Shown: positions 1 to 8,981 of the stretch, one piece after another
How the letters are laid out: every line of letters begins with the position of its first letter
Numbering within the stretch: position 1 is the first letter of the stretch
NCBI GenBank assembly: GCA_902478545.1
Contig: CABSLA010000009.1
Location: 1-57,735 of the forward strand
Direction: 5' to 3'
Length of the DNA stretch: 57,735 nt
From: an uncultured Collinsella sp.
GTDB taxonomy: Bacteria; Actinomycetota; Coriobacteriia; Coriobacteriales; Coriobacteriaceae
Made by a program: the position numbers and the translations under genes
Notes under the pieces: model-generated
Database searches by the model: none
Seen by the model: the letters and a program-made list of their open reading frames with translations, nothing else
Told to the model about the DNA's origin: nothing

Positions 1-51
1 GCAAGGGGGAATTTTGGATTGATTTTCCGCCTTACGGGTTTTCCTGGGACG

Positions 52-90
52 GGGCAAAAATAATCACTCTACGAGCGATTATTTTTGCCC
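52..90. repeat. Palindromic element D overlapping the thiN 3' end
   Basis: A perfect 14-bp inverted repeat (GGGCAAAAATAATC at 52-65, GATTATTTTTGCCC at 77-90) has an inner CTC/GAG stem. The thiN stop codon (69-71) lies inside its loop, so the repeat encodes the last thiN residues. It could fold as a hairpin ending the minus-strand transcript, although no separate T-run follows. Its CAAAAATAATCA core resembles the arm of element B near 21 kb, so it may be a diverged relative. Confidence 0.6.
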
Positions 91-749
91 ACCGTCCTGA
101 TAAAACCCTGATGTAGCAAATAAGCTATTGCGACGCCTTGGTGGACTTGGATCTTGGCCGTTTTCCTTACGACATTAGAGATGCCCGTGTCGGCTAACAG
201 GCCTAGGGGGCTGCGATCTAGCTCCCACTCTAGGCCGTGTTCGCTTATCTCTGTGTTGGGAGCGATGGCGATGATGGAGAACGTCTTGCCCTCGGCGCCC
301 TCGATGGTCCAAGTCTCGTCCTGGTGCAGGATTCTGGCCGTAACTTCGTCTTCTTCGATCCAGACGGGGGCGTCCGCATAGCCTGCCAGTAGCCCTAACA
401 CAGACAGGGCCATGTCCGGGCGGCCGCCGGTGGCGCAGGTTGCTACCACTTCGGCACCTGGCCAGCGACGCCGGACGGAATCGAGCGCAAGCGCCAGATC
501 GGTATAGTCCTTGTAGGGATCGTGGCGCTCCACTTCAAAATCGGAAGCGGCATCGACCAGAGCGCGCCCCTCATCACTAACGGTGTCGGCGTCGCCGACG
601 TAGACGTCGCAGCTCAGGCCAGCGCCCAACAGAGCATCCAGGCCGCGGTCCACGGCGACGATGTGGTCGCACTCCCCTGCCAGGTGGCAAAGCAACTCGG
701 CGCTCGCCACCACCGGCGAGCCGCAAACCACTAATACTTTACAAGCCAC
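69..749 (-). CDS. thiN: Thiamine pyrophosphokinase
   Basis: Cytosolic kinase that converts thiamine plus ATP to thiamine diphosphate. The 226-residue protein has the usual family length. The family motifs are visible: GDADTVS (52-58, the GDxDS-type phosphate and metal site), KDYTD (80-84) and GGRPDM (108-113, a variant of GGRxDH with Met in place of His). The start is GTG with GAGG upstream. It begins 9 bp after the HAD-hydrolase stop on the same strand, so the two are probably cotranscribed. The C-terminus runs into a palindromic repeat, and its last residues (about TVGKNNRS) are encoded by that repeat, so the end may be a recent extension. Confidence 0.9.
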   Translation of the reverse strand: MACKVLVVCGSPVVASAELLCHLAGECDHIVAVDRGLDALLGAGLSCDVYVGDADTVSDEGRALVDAASDFEVERHDPYKDYTDLALALDSVRRRWPGAEVVATCATGGRPDMALSVLGLLAGYADAPVWIEEDEVTARILHQDETWTIEGAEGKTFSIIAIAPNTEISEHGLEWELDRSPLGLLADTGISNVVRKTAKIQVHQGVAIAYLLHQGFIRTVGKNNRS

Positions 750-758
750 GGCCCTCGC

Positions 759-1448
759 CTAGCCCTCAAACGAAAGCACACGGGCCAGGTCCAGGTCCTC
801 ATAGCTGTCGATAAAGATATCGCAGTTATCGCAAACCTCGTCCCGCTCCATACGGCCGTGCGGATCATAGATGCCCACGCGTTTAAAGCCTGCAGTGCCA
901 GAGCTCTTAAGTCCAAAGACGGCGTCCTCAAACACCCATGTGCACTCAAACTTGTGCCCATGACGCTCTTCCAGGCGGCGCAGCGCAAGCTCGTACACAT
1001 CGGGGAACTGCTTGGAGCGTCCTGCCTCGCCCGTCGTGGTAACAAACTCCATGAACGCGTCGAGCCCGGCGCCAGCGAGCGCAGACTGCACCAGCTCGGC
1101 CGGCGTGGACGTAGCCACGCACATGGCAATGCCTGCCGCCTTCGCCTGCTCCAAAAACGCCAGGAGCCCCTCGCGCGGCGGCACCTTGGAGTAGCCATCG
1201 ATCAGGATGTCGCTAAGCTCGCGATACAGCTCCTCACCATTTGCGCCAATGCCCCACGTGTCGTGGTAGGCCTGGCATTCGTCCTCGAGCGAAAGATGCT
1301 CAAACTGGGCAAAATCGTCGACCGTCACGTCAACTCCGTGTCGGTGCAATAATTCGGGCTGGGCATAGGCCCAAACGGGGGTGCTATTTACCAGCGTGCC
1401 GTCGCAATCGAAAATAAAAGCAACCTTGGGAGCGGCGGTATGGGACAT
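759..1448 (-). CDS. HAD-superfamily hydrolase, subfamily IA (phosphatase or phosphomutase-like)
   Basis: Soluble Rossmann-fold phosphatase of the haloacid dehalogenase family. All four HAD motifs can be seen: FDCDGT near the N-terminus (nucleophile Asp), an ATSTP motif II, the GRSKQF lysine of motif III and VFEDAVFGL as motif IV. The cap region between motifs I and II fits subfamily IA (beta-phosphoglucomutase or glycolate-phosphatase-like). The substrate cannot be told from sequence. I chose the ATG at 1448 (MSHTAAPK) because GAAAGG lies 7 bp upstream; an in-frame ATG 21 bp further up has no ribosome site. It is divergent from glgB, and operator-like repeats lie between the two genes. It precedes thiN by 9 bp. 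Confidence 0.85.
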   Translation of the reverse strand: MSHTAAPKVAFIFDCDGTLVNSTPVWAYAQPELLHRHGVDVTVDDFAQFEHLSLEDECQAYHDTWGIGANGEELYRELSDILIDGYSKVPPREGLLAFLEQAKAAGIAMCVATSTPAELVQSALAGAGLDAFMEFVTTTGEAGRSKQFPDVYELALRRLEERHGHKFECTWVFEDAVFGLKSSGTAGFKRVGIYDPHGRMERDEVCDNCDIFIDSYEDLDLARVLSFEG

Positions 1449-1484
1449 AAACGAACCTTTCGATATCAAATGGTAAACATCCTG

Positions 1485-1557
1485 CTAAAAACGTTTTACC
1501 AAACGTCAGCCAAACAATTTTGAAACCCAAATTGGTAAAACTGTCAAGAGTTTTACC
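1485..1557. promoter_or_regulatory. Operator-like inverted repeats upstream of glgB (LacI-type)
   Basis: Two related sites lie in the 330-bp divergent gap between the HAD gene and glgB. Site 1 is CTAAAAACGTTTTACC at 1485-1500. Site 2 is GGTAAAAC (1534-1541) and GTTTTACC (1550-1557) around an 8-bp spacer. The half-site GGTAAAAC resembles LacI-family (MalR/CcpA-like) operators with a central CG. The same half-site occurs upstream of the GH13-GH77 gene at 11427. A TGGTAAAC at 1471 may be another half-site. No regulator gene is in the window. The rest of the gap holds nothing I recognise. Confidence 0.4.
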
Positions 1558-1779
1558 ACGGCAATTCTGCCAGTGGTATAAACATGTCGCTTACCGATTA
1601 AAAGCCCCCGCAAATCCGCTTTCGTCCATAAAACTAACGCACAGGTGTTATCGTAGTTTCTGCCGAAAGTTCCACCGAGCACGCGAGGTGGAACGAATCA
1701 CAGAAACTTCGCCGTCCCTTCGATTCGTGCAGCCTTGGACCTTTCGCATCTAGTCACCAAGGCAACACGCTGCCGCGTC

Positions 1780-3987
1780 ATGATGGGATCAAACGTGAGC
1801 GATTCAAAGCTAAAGCCAACGGCTAAAAAGCCCGCAACCCGCAAACCGGCTCCGCACGCACCGGAGCTCTCCAAGGACGATGTCTATCTGTTTGGCATTG
1901 GTATGTGGGAGCGCAGCTGGGAAAAGATGGGCGCGCATCCCGACACGCAGCAGCGCACGCGCGGCTGGCGCTTTTGCGTTTGGGCGCCCGACGTAAAGAG
2001 CGTCCACGTCATTGGCGAATTTAACGACTGGGATGAGGAAGCCAACCCGCTGGTGCCCGTGCATACGAGCGCTATCTGGGAAGGCTTTATTCCTGGCGCC
2101 GAGCAGGGCCAGCTCTATAAATACCTCATCGAGACCAACGAGGGCGAAAAGCTCTACAAAGCCGATCCGTATGCCTTTAAGGCCGAGTGCCCTCCGGGTA
2201 CCGCCAGTGTGCTGTGGACCCTCGATGGCTACAAGTGGAACGACGCCGCGTGGCTCAAGCGCCGCGCCGACCACAACCACATGTCGCAGCCGCTCAACAT
2301 CTACGAGGTGCATATTGGCTCGTGGAAGCGCCACGGCGACGCGCCGCAGGGCGAGCCCGACGAGTACGGCAACTACCCCGGCCCCATGGATCCCTTCCCC
2401 GCGCAGCGCGGTGAGTTCTACACCTACGAGGATCTGTCGGTTGAGCTCGTGGACTACGTGCGCGACATGGGCTATACGCATATCGAGGTCATGCCGCTTA
2501 TGGAACATCCCTTCGATGGCTCCTGGGGCTACCAGACGACTGGCTACTACGCCGCCACGTCGCGCTACGGCAACCCGCAGCAGCTCATGCACTTTATCGA
2601 TGCGTGCCACGAGGCGGGCATCGGCGTGATCATGGACTGGGTGCCCGGCGGTTTTTGCGCCGACTCCCACGGTCTTGCCACCTTTAACGGCCACATGCTG
2701 TTTGAGCACGAGATTCACCCCAACTGGGGCACGCATAAGTTCGACTTCGCCCGCGGCGAGGTCCGCTCCTTCCTTGTCTCCAACGTGCTGTACTGGCTCG
2801 AGAACTTCCACGTGGACGGCATTCGCATGGACGGCGTGTCCAGCATGCTGTACCTCAACTTTGGCATCGACGATCCCGGCCAAAAGAAGTTCAACAAGTA
2901 CGGAACCGAGGAAGACCTGGACGCCAGCGCGTTTATCCGCCAGGTCAACTGCGCCGTTGAGGCGCACTACCCCGACGTGATGATAATGGCCGAGGAGTCC
3001 ACCGCGTGGCCGCTCGTGACCTACCCGCCGCAGGACGGCGGCCTGGGCTTCCACTACAAGTGGGACATGGGCTGGATGAACGACACCCTGCACTACATGC
3101 AGACCGATTTTCCATGGCGCCCCGGCAACCACGGGCTACTCACGTTCTCCATCATGTACGCCTTTACCGAGAACTTTATTTGCCCGCTGAGCCACGACGA
3201 GGTCGTGCACGGCAAGTGCTCGCTCATCGGCCGCATGCCGGGTGACTGGTGGCGCCAGTTTGCCGGTCTGCGTACGCTGGCCTTCTACCAGATGACGCAC
3301 CCCGGTGCCAAGCTCAACTTTATGGGCAACGAGATCGGCCAGTTTATTGAGTGGCGCTACTACGAGTCCATCCAGTGGTTCCTGACCGAGGAGTACGAGA
3401 CCCACCGTCATCATCAGGCGTTTATCAAGGCGCTCAACCACCTGTACACCGCCGAGCCCGCCCTGTACGAGCGCGGCTACACCGACGACGGCTTTACCTG
3501 GATTGACGCGGACAACTCCAAGCAGTCCATCGTGAGCTTTGTGCGCCAGGGCGAGGACGTCGATGACGACCTGGTGATCCTGATCAATTTTGATCCGGCA
3601 AGCTACGAGAGCTTCCGCGTGGGCGTGCCGCGCGAGGGCGACTGGGAGGTCATCTTTGATTCCGACCGTCCCGAGTTCGGTGGCAGCGGCTATGCCGGCG
3701 AGGAACCCTACACCTGCTCGAGCGAGCCCTATCCCTGGAACGGGCAGATGGACTCCATTGAGATTAAGGTGCCCGGCCTGGCAGGCGTGGTACTTAAGCG
3801 CCGCGGTCCCAGCAGCTACAAGCCGCCGGTGGTCGTGGAGCCCAAGAAGGCGACGCGCAAGCGTGCCTCCTCGGTGAAGCCCAAGGCCGCGGCTGCTAAG
3901 AAGGCTCCGGCTAAGGCGAAGGCAACTAAGCCCGCCGCCAAGGCCACGGCCAAGTCCACCACGGCCAAGAAGGCAGCCACCAAATAG
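1780..3987 (+). CDS. glgB: 1,4-alpha-glucan branching enzyme with basic Ala/Lys tail
   Basis: GH13 enzyme that cuts alpha-1,4-glucan and re-attaches the chain by an alpha-1,6 bond in glycogen. An N-terminal CBM48-like domain (FCVWAPDVKSVHVIGEFNDW) leads into the barrel. The nucleophile Asp is in GIRMDGVSSML, the acid/base Glu in MIMAEES, and the third carboxylate in LSHDEVVHGK. The start is uncertain: ATG at 1780 or 1783, GTG at 1795 with a weak GATGGGA site, or TTG at 1735; I list 1780. Both ends are unusual. An N-terminal stretch is rich in Lys/Pro/Ala, and about 45 C-terminal residues form a histone-H1-like Ala/Lys/Thr tail. The reading frame stays open, with the same composition, for 17 codons beyond the TAG stop. 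First gene of the plus-strand glycogen block. Confidence 0.93.
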   Translation: MMGSNVSDSKLKPTAKKPATRKPAPHAPELSKDDVYLFGIGMWERSWEKMGAHPDTQQRTRGWRFCVWAPDVKSVHVIGEFNDWDEEANPLVPVHTSAIWEGFIPGAEQGQLYKYLIETNEGEKLYKADPYAFKAECPPGTASVLWTLDGYKWNDAAWLKRRADHNHMSQPLNIYEVHIGSWKRHGDAPQGEPDEYGNYPGPMDPFPAQRGEFYTYEDLSVELVDYVRDMGYTHIEVMPLMEHPFDGSWGYQTTGYYAATSRYGNPQQLMHFIDACHEAGIGVIMDWVPGGFCADSHGLATFNGHMLFEHEIHPNWGTHKFDFARGEVRSFLVSNVLYWLENFHVDGIRMDGVSSMLYLNFGIDDPGQKKFNKYGTEEDLDASAFIRQVNCAVEAHYPDVMIMAEESTAWPLVTYPPQDGGLGFHYKWDMGWMNDTLHYMQTDFPWRPGNHGLLTFSIMYAFTENFICPLSHDEVVHGKCSLIGRMPGDWWRQFAGLRTLAFYQMTHPGAKLNFMGNEIGQFIEWRYYESIQWFLTEEYETHRHHQAFIKALNHLYTAEPALYERGYTDDGFTWIDADNSKQSIVSFVRQGEDVDDDLVILINFDPASYESFRVGVPREGDWEVIFDSDRPEFGGSGYAGEEPYTCSSEPYPWNGQMDSIEIKVPGLAGVVLKRRGPSSYKPPVVVEPKKATRKRASSVKPKAAAAKKAPAKAKATKPAAKATAKSTTAKKAATK

Positions 3988-4041
3988 GCCGCTACCAAGG
4001 CAAAGTCTGCTTCTGTTAAGCCGTCTGCCAAGGATGCGTAA
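3988..4041 (+). other. In-frame open continuation of the GlgB tail after the TAG stop
   Basis: Reading on in the glgB frame gives AATKAKSASVKPSAKDA and then TAA at 4039-4041. The amino-acid composition matches the basic tail before the amber codon. This suggests the stop arose by mutation inside a once longer tail, or that some readthrough product is made. Confidence 0.55.
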
Positions 4042-4049
4042 CAAAGCCG

Positions 4050-4061
4050 TTACAGCTGTAA
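4050..4061. promoter_or_regulatory. Perfect 12-bp palindrome TTACAGCTGTAA before glgP
   Basis: The palindrome lies in the 93-bp gap between the glgB tail and glgP. Eleven of its bases (GTTACAGCTGT, counting the preceding G) recur at 14887-14897, upstream of the zinc-ribbon gene. It could be a regulator site. A GC-rich inverted repeat (CGCCCCGCGGGGGCG) follows at about 4067-4081. Confidence 0.3.
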
Positions 4062-4134
4062 TACCCGCCCCGCGGGGGCGTAGGATACATGTCATAACCG
4101 TTCCGGGAGAAACATCCCCGGGGGAAAGGAACGT

Positions 4135-6561
4135 ATGAATAAGATCTTCGACAACAAGCAGGAGTTTACTGAGCTCTATCGCGATGCCGTCATGAGCATT
4201 AGCGGCAAGAGCGTCGAGGCCGCCAGCGACCTGGACCGCTTTAACGCCCTGGCCAAGCTCGTGGCCGAGAAGGCACGCACCGTTGCCACCAAGAGCGACG
4301 CCCGCGCCACCGCCGAAGGCAAAAAGCGCGTGTACTACTTCTCGATCGAGTTTTTGATCGGCCGCCTGCTCGACAACTACCTGCTCAACTTTGGCGTGCG
4401 CGACATGGTCGCCGAGGCGCTCGACGACATGGGCTTCGATCTGTCCGTCATCGAGAACCAGGAGCCCGATCCGGCGCTGGGCAACGGTGGCCTGGGCCGT
4501 CTTGCCGCATGCTTCCTGGATTCCATGGCAGCCGAGGGCATCGCCGGCTACGGCAACGGCATGCGCTACCGCTACGGCCTGTTTAAGCAGGAGATTGTCA
4601 ACGGCAGCCAGGTCGAGGCCACCGACGAGTGGCTCACCCACGGCTATCCCTGGGAGGTCCGCCGTCAGGACAAGGCCGTGACCATCAAGTTTGGTGGCCA
4701 TGTTGAGGGCTTTGAGGAGGATGGCCGCACGTTCTACCGCACGGTGGACACGCAGGACATCCTAGCCGTCCCCTACGACATCCCCGTGGTGGGCTATGCC
4801 GGCGAGACCGTCAACAAGCTGCGCGTCTGGGCTGCCGAGCCGGTCGAGGAGCACTTTGACCTTGAGGCCTTCAACCGCGGCGACTATGCCCTGGCCGATG
4901 CCGAGCGCGCCGAGGCCGAGGCCATCAGCGCCATCCTCTACCCCAACGACGCCGGCGAGCACGGCCGTCTGCTGCGCCTGAAGCAGGAGTACCTGTTTGT
5001 CTCGGCCGGCATCTACAGCCTGCTCGACACCTTTGAGAAGGAGCACGGCGAGAACTGGGAGCTGCTGCCGCAGTTTGTTGCCATCCATACCAATGACACC
5101 CACCCCGCCATGTGCGGCCCCGAGCTCATGCGTATCCTCATCGACGAGAAGAAGCTCGAGTGGGACGACGCCTGGAACATCGTGACGCAGGTCGTGAGCT
5201 ACACCAACCACACCATCCTGCCCGAGGCTCTGGAGAAGTGGCCCATCGGCACGTTCTCCAAGCTCCTCCCCCGCGTGTACCAGATCATCGACGAGATCAG
5301 CCGTCGTTGGCACGAGTCGTTCGATACCACGCAGGAGGGCTGGCAGGAGCGTCTGCGCCAGACCGCCATTCTGTGGGACGGCGAGATTCGCATGGCCAAC
5401 CTGTCCGTGATCTGCAGCCATAGCGTCAACGGCGTGGCCAAGATCCACTCCGATATCATCAAGAACATCGTGCTTAAGGACTTCTACGCCCTGACGCCCG
5501 AGAAGTTCAACAACAAGACCAACGGCATTTCGCACCGTCGCTTCTTCGCCGAGGCCAACCCCACCTACGCCAAGCTCGTCACCGATGCCATTGGCGACGG
5601 CTGGCTCAAGGACGCCTTTGAGTTGGAGAAGCTCAAGGAGTTTAAGGACGACACCGAGTTCCTGAAGGCCGTGGGTGCCTCCAAGCGCGCCAACAAGGAG
5701 CGCCTGGCCGCTTACGTCAAGACCGAGACCGGTCTGGTTATTGACCCCAACACCGTCTTCGATGTTCAGGTAAAGCGCTTCCATGCCTACAAGCGCCAGC
5801 TCATGAACATCATGAAGGTGATGGACATCTACAACCGTCGCATCGCCGATCCCAACTTCCACGTGACGCCGACGACCTTCATCTTTAGCGGCAAGGCTGC
5901 CTCGAGCTACACCTTTGCCAAGGAGACCATCCGCCTCATTAACTCCGTTGCCGACGTCATCAACAACGACCCGCGCGTCAACGAGGTCATGAAGGTCTGC
6001 TTTATCCCCAACTTCCGCGTGAGCAACGCCCAGCTCATCTACCCTGCCGCCGAGATCTCGGAGCAGATCTCCACGGCCGGCAAGGAGGCCTCGGGCACGT
6101 CCAACATGAAGCTCATGATGAACGGCGCCATTACGCTGGGCACCCTCGACGGCGCCAACATCGAGATCGCCGACCTGGCCGGCCGCGAGAACGAGGCCAT
6201 CTTTGGCCTGACCGCCCCCGAGGTCGAGCAGCTCTGGGCATCCAACAGCTACTTTGCGTGGGATACCCTCAACGGCGACCGCGAGCGTCTGGGCCGCGTG
6301 ATGGACGAGCTCAAGGACAACACCTTTGCGGGTCTTTCGGGCAACTTCGAGAGCATCTACAACGAGCTCATGAACAACAACGACCCCGACCTGGTTATGG
6401 CCGACTTCCGCAGCTACGTCGACGCCTGGGAGAAGCTCACGAACAGCTACGGCGACCAGGAGACCTGGAACCGCAAGGCCCTGCTCAACACCGCCTCGAG
6501 CGGCTGGTTCTCGAGCGACCGCACCATTCGCGAGTACCGCGACGAGATCTGGCACGCTTAA
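4135..6561 (+). CDS. glgP: Glycogen/maltodextrin phosphorylase
   Basis: PLP-dependent GT35 enzyme that releases glucose-1-phosphate from the non-reducing ends of glycogen. The length of 808 residues is typical. The N-terminal NGGLGRLAACFLDS block and the PLP site EASGTSNMKLMMNGA are clear; the lysine that binds PLP is residue 659. The start ATG has GGGGGAAAGGAAC upstream. It follows glgB by about 150 bp and precedes glgC by 107 bp, so it has its own leader and is not tightly coupled. Unlike GlgB and GlgA it has no basic tail. No regulatory insert was seen. Confidence 0.96.
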   Translation: MNKIFDNKQEFTELYRDAVMSISGKSVEAASDLDRFNALAKLVAEKARTVATKSDARATAEGKKRVYYFSIEFLIGRLLDNYLLNFGVRDMVAEALDDMGFDLSVIENQEPDPALGNGGLGRLAACFLDSMAAEGIAGYGNGMRYRYGLFKQEIVNGSQVEATDEWLTHGYPWEVRRQDKAVTIKFGGHVEGFEEDGRTFYRTVDTQDILAVPYDIPVVGYAGETVNKLRVWAAEPVEEHFDLEAFNRGDYALADAERAEAEAISAILYPNDAGEHGRLLRLKQEYLFVSAGIYSLLDTFEKEHGENWELLPQFVAIHTNDTHPAMCGPELMRILIDEKKLEWDDAWNIVTQVVSYTNHTILPEALEKWPIGTFSKLLPRVYQIIDEISRRWHESFDTTQEGWQERLRQTAILWDGEIRMANLSVICSHSVNGVAKIHSDIIKNIVLKDFYALTPEKFNNKTNGISHRRFFAEANPTYAKLVTDAIGDGWLKDAFELEKLKEFKDDTEFLKAVGASKRANKERLAAYVKTETGLVIDPNTVFDVQVKRFHAYKRQLMNIMKVMDIYNRRIADPNFHVTPTTFIFSGKAASSYTFAKETIRLINSVADVINNDPRVNEVMKVCFIPNFRVSNAQLIYPAAEISEQISTAGKEASGTSNMKLMMNGAITLGTLDGANIEIADLAGRENEAIFGLTAPEVEQLWASNSYFAWDTLNGDRERLGRVMDELKDNTFAGLSGNFESIYNELMNNNDPDLVMADFRSYVDAWEKLTNSYGDQETWNRKALLNTASSGWFSSDRTIREYRDEIWHA

Positions 6562-6668
6562 AGGCCGCGAGCTCCCCTATGCCAGCACGGCATTACTCGA
6601 CGGGCGCGACCGAGCGTCGCGTCCGTCGCTAATGGGTTTAGGAACATCGATGACAGAAGGAGAAATCG

Positions 6669-7817
6669 ATGAGTAAGAAAGAATGCATCGCGATGCTCCT
6701 CGCAGGAGGACAGGGCAGCCGATTGGGGGCACTCACCCAAAAGATCGCTAAGCCGGCGGTTAGCTTTGGTGGCAAGTTCCGCATAATCGACTTTTCGCTC
6801 TCCAACTGCTCCAACTCGGGCATCGACACGGTGGGTGTTCTGACGCAGTATCGCCCCTACCTGCTGCATGCCTATGTGGGCTCCGGCGAGGCGTGGGATC
6901 TTGACAGCCGCGACGGCGGCGTGTCGATCCTGCCGCCGTACGAGACGCAGACCGGCGGCGCCTGGTATGCGGGCACGGCCGACGCCATTACGCAGAACCT
7001 CGACTACATCAAGGCCAACGACCCCAAGTACGTCCTGATTCTTTCGGGCGATCACCTGTATCGCATGGACTACCGCAAGATGCTCAAGACGCACATTGAG
7101 AACAACGCCGACCTCACGGTAAGCGTTATGCCCGTGCCGTGGGAGGAGGCCAGCCGCTTTGGCATCCTGACCACCGACCCCGAGGACGGCCGCATCACCA
7201 AGTTCACCGAGAAGCCCGATAAGCCCGATTCGAATCTCGCGTCCATGGGCATCTACATCTTCTCGGCCGACGTGCTGATCGAGGCGCTCGAGGAGGACGC
7301 TCTGGACCAGCGCTCGAGCCACGACTTTGGCAAGGACATCATCCCCAAGCTGCTCGGCGAGGGCAAGCGCCTGTACAGCTACGAGTTCCACGGCTTTTGG
7401 AAGGACGTCGGCACCATCGCCAGCTTCCACGAGACCTCGATGGACCTGCTTGGCAACAACCCCGAGTTCGATCTGTTTGACAAGCACTTCCCCATCATGT
7501 CCAACATCACCACGCGTCCGCCGCACTACATTGGCCCTGACGGTCGCCTGGACGACTGCCTGGTCTCCAACGGCTGCAAGATCTACGGCACCGCTCGCCA
7601 CTCGATCCTTTCGACCGATGTCATCATCGAGGAGCGCGCTGTGGTCGAGGACTCCGTGCTGCTGCCGGGTGCGCACGTTAAGAGCGGCGCGCACATCTGC
7701 CGCGCTATTTTGGGCGAGAACTCCACGGTCGAAGAGGGCGTGAAGCTCGGCTCTGTCGATACCACCAAGGATACGGCCGTCGTTGGAAATGACGTCGTTA
7801 TCGGGAAGGGGGAATGA
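6669..7817 (+). CDS. glgC: Glucose-1-phosphate adenylyltransferase, catalytic subunit
   Basis: Makes ADP-glucose from glucose-1-phosphate and ATP, the committed step of bacterial glycogen synthesis. The 382-residue protein starts with the pyrophosphorylase loop (LAGGQGSRLGALT) and the KPAVSFGGKFRIIDF block. It ends with left-handed beta-helix repeats (the SILSTDVIIEERAVV region). AAGGAG precedes the ATG. glgD starts 4 bp after its stop, so a GlgC/GlgD hetero-oligomer is likely, as in Bacillus. Confidence 0.96.
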   Translation: MSKKECIAMLLAGGQGSRLGALTQKIAKPAVSFGGKFRIIDFSLSNCSNSGIDTVGVLTQYRPYLLHAYVGSGEAWDLDSRDGGVSILPPYETQTGGAWYAGTADAITQNLDYIKANDPKYVLILSGDHLYRMDYRKMLKTHIENNADLTVSVMPVPWEEASRFGILTTDPEDGRITKFTEKPDKPDSNLASMGIYIFSADVLIEALEEDALDQRSSHDFGKDIIPKLLGEGKRLYSYEFHGFWKDVGTIASFHETSMDLLGNNPEFDLFDKHFPIMSNITTRPPHYIGPDGRLDDCLVSNGCKIYGTARHSILSTDVIIEERAVVEDSVLLPGAHVKSGAHICRAILGENSTVEEGVKLGSVDTTKDTAVVGNDVVIGKGE

Positions 7818-7821
7818 TCCG

Positions 7822-8949
7822 ATGATCAATCGCAAGGCCATCGGTTATATCACCGCTAACTACTCTTCGACTTACGGTAGTGTGCTGCTCAAGGACCGCC
7901 CCATCGCGTCCGTTCCGTTTTTGGGCCGCTACCGCCTGATCGACTTTCCGCTGTCCAACATGATGAATGCCGGCATCAAGACCGTCGGCGTCGTCATGCC
8001 GGGTAACTACCGCTCCCTGATCGACCACGTGGGCTCGGGCAAGGACTGGGGCCTGGACCGCAAGAAGGGCGGCCTGTTCATGGTGCCCGGCAACGCGTAT
8101 GGCACCACCAAGGGCGGCATGCGCTTCTTGCTGCGCGACATCATCTCCAACAAGACGCTGTTCCAGCGCTCGGACAAGCCCTATGTTGTGATGATGGGCA
8201 CCAACATCATCTTTAGCATGGACCTCAACACCATCATCGAGGCGCACGAGAACTCCGGTGCCCAGATGACCGTGGTGTACTGCAAGGCCACGCGCAACGT
8301 CGATGACGAGACCAAGCTCGAGATTAACGAGAACGGCCGTCTGACGGGCGTGAGCGCCGGCGTCGTGTACGGCGACAACGCCTCTATGGACTGCTGCATC
8401 GTCAATCGCGAGACGCTGCTCGAGATCATCGACCACTACCAGGCCGCCGACTATCTGGACCTGCTCGAGGCACTCCAGGGCGACTTTGGCAACATCGACG
8501 TGTGCAGCTACGAATACAAGGGCGAGGTCGTGGGCGTGTTTAGCGAGAAGTCGCTGTATCGTCGCAGCATGGACCTGCTCGACCAGACCGTGGCCGACCA
8601 GCTCTTCGATCCCGAGCGCCCGATCCTGACCAAGGCCCACGACGTGCCGCCTTCGCGCTATGCGACCGGCAGCCACGCGTGCAACTCGATCATCTCTGCC
8701 GGCTGCATCATCAAGGGTACCGTGCGCAACTCGATCCTGTCGCGCGGCGTCGTGGTTGAGGAGGGCGCCTCGGTGACCAACTCGATCATCAACCAGAGCT
8801 GCATCATCAAGAGCGGCGCTCGCGTTGAGAATGCCATCCTGGACAAGAACAATGTGGTTCCCACCAACACCGAGCTTCGCGGCACGCCCGAGAACATCCT
8901 GGTGCTGGGCAAGGCTCCGTTAACTTCCGATACCACCATCGTACGTTAA
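7822..8949 (+). CDS. glgD: Glucose-1-phosphate adenylyltransferase regulatory subunit
   Basis: Paralogue of GlgC that usually acts as the non-catalytic or modulating subunit of ADP-glucose pyrophosphorylase. The N-terminus reads ITANYSSTYGSVLLKDRP, so the GGxGxRL catalytic loop seen in GlgC is missing, as expected for GlgD. The C-terminus keeps the beta-helix repeats. The start is set at 7822 (MINRKAIG) with GGAAGGGGGAA upstream. An upstream in-frame ATG inside glgC would give an unlikely 13-residue extension. It is coupled to glgC with a 4-bp gap. Confidence 0.94.
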   Translation: MINRKAIGYITANYSSTYGSVLLKDRPIASVPFLGRYRLIDFPLSNMMNAGIKTVGVVMPGNYRSLIDHVGSGKDWGLDRKKGGLFMVPGNAYGTTKGGMRFLLRDIISNKTLFQRSDKPYVVMMGTNIIFSMDLNTIIEAHENSGAQMTVVYCKATRNVDDETKLEINENGRLTGVSAGVVYGDNASMDCCIVNRETLLEIIDHYQAADYLDLLEALQGDFGNIDVCSYEYKGEVVGVFSEKSLYRRSMDLLDQTVADQLFDPERPILTKAHDVPPSRYATGSHACNSIISAGCIIKGTVRNSILSRGVVVEEGASVTNSIINQSCIIKSGARVENAILDKNNVVPTNTELRGTPENILVLGKAPLTSDTTIVR

Positions 8950-8981
8950 CGTTGGTACCGCAACATCGCTCGTAACATGTA

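Noticed and set aside
1735..1779. TTG start for glgB at 1735
   Set aside because: It has no ribosome site and adds residues without similarity. The downstream ATG or GTG starts fit better, though the exact start remains open.
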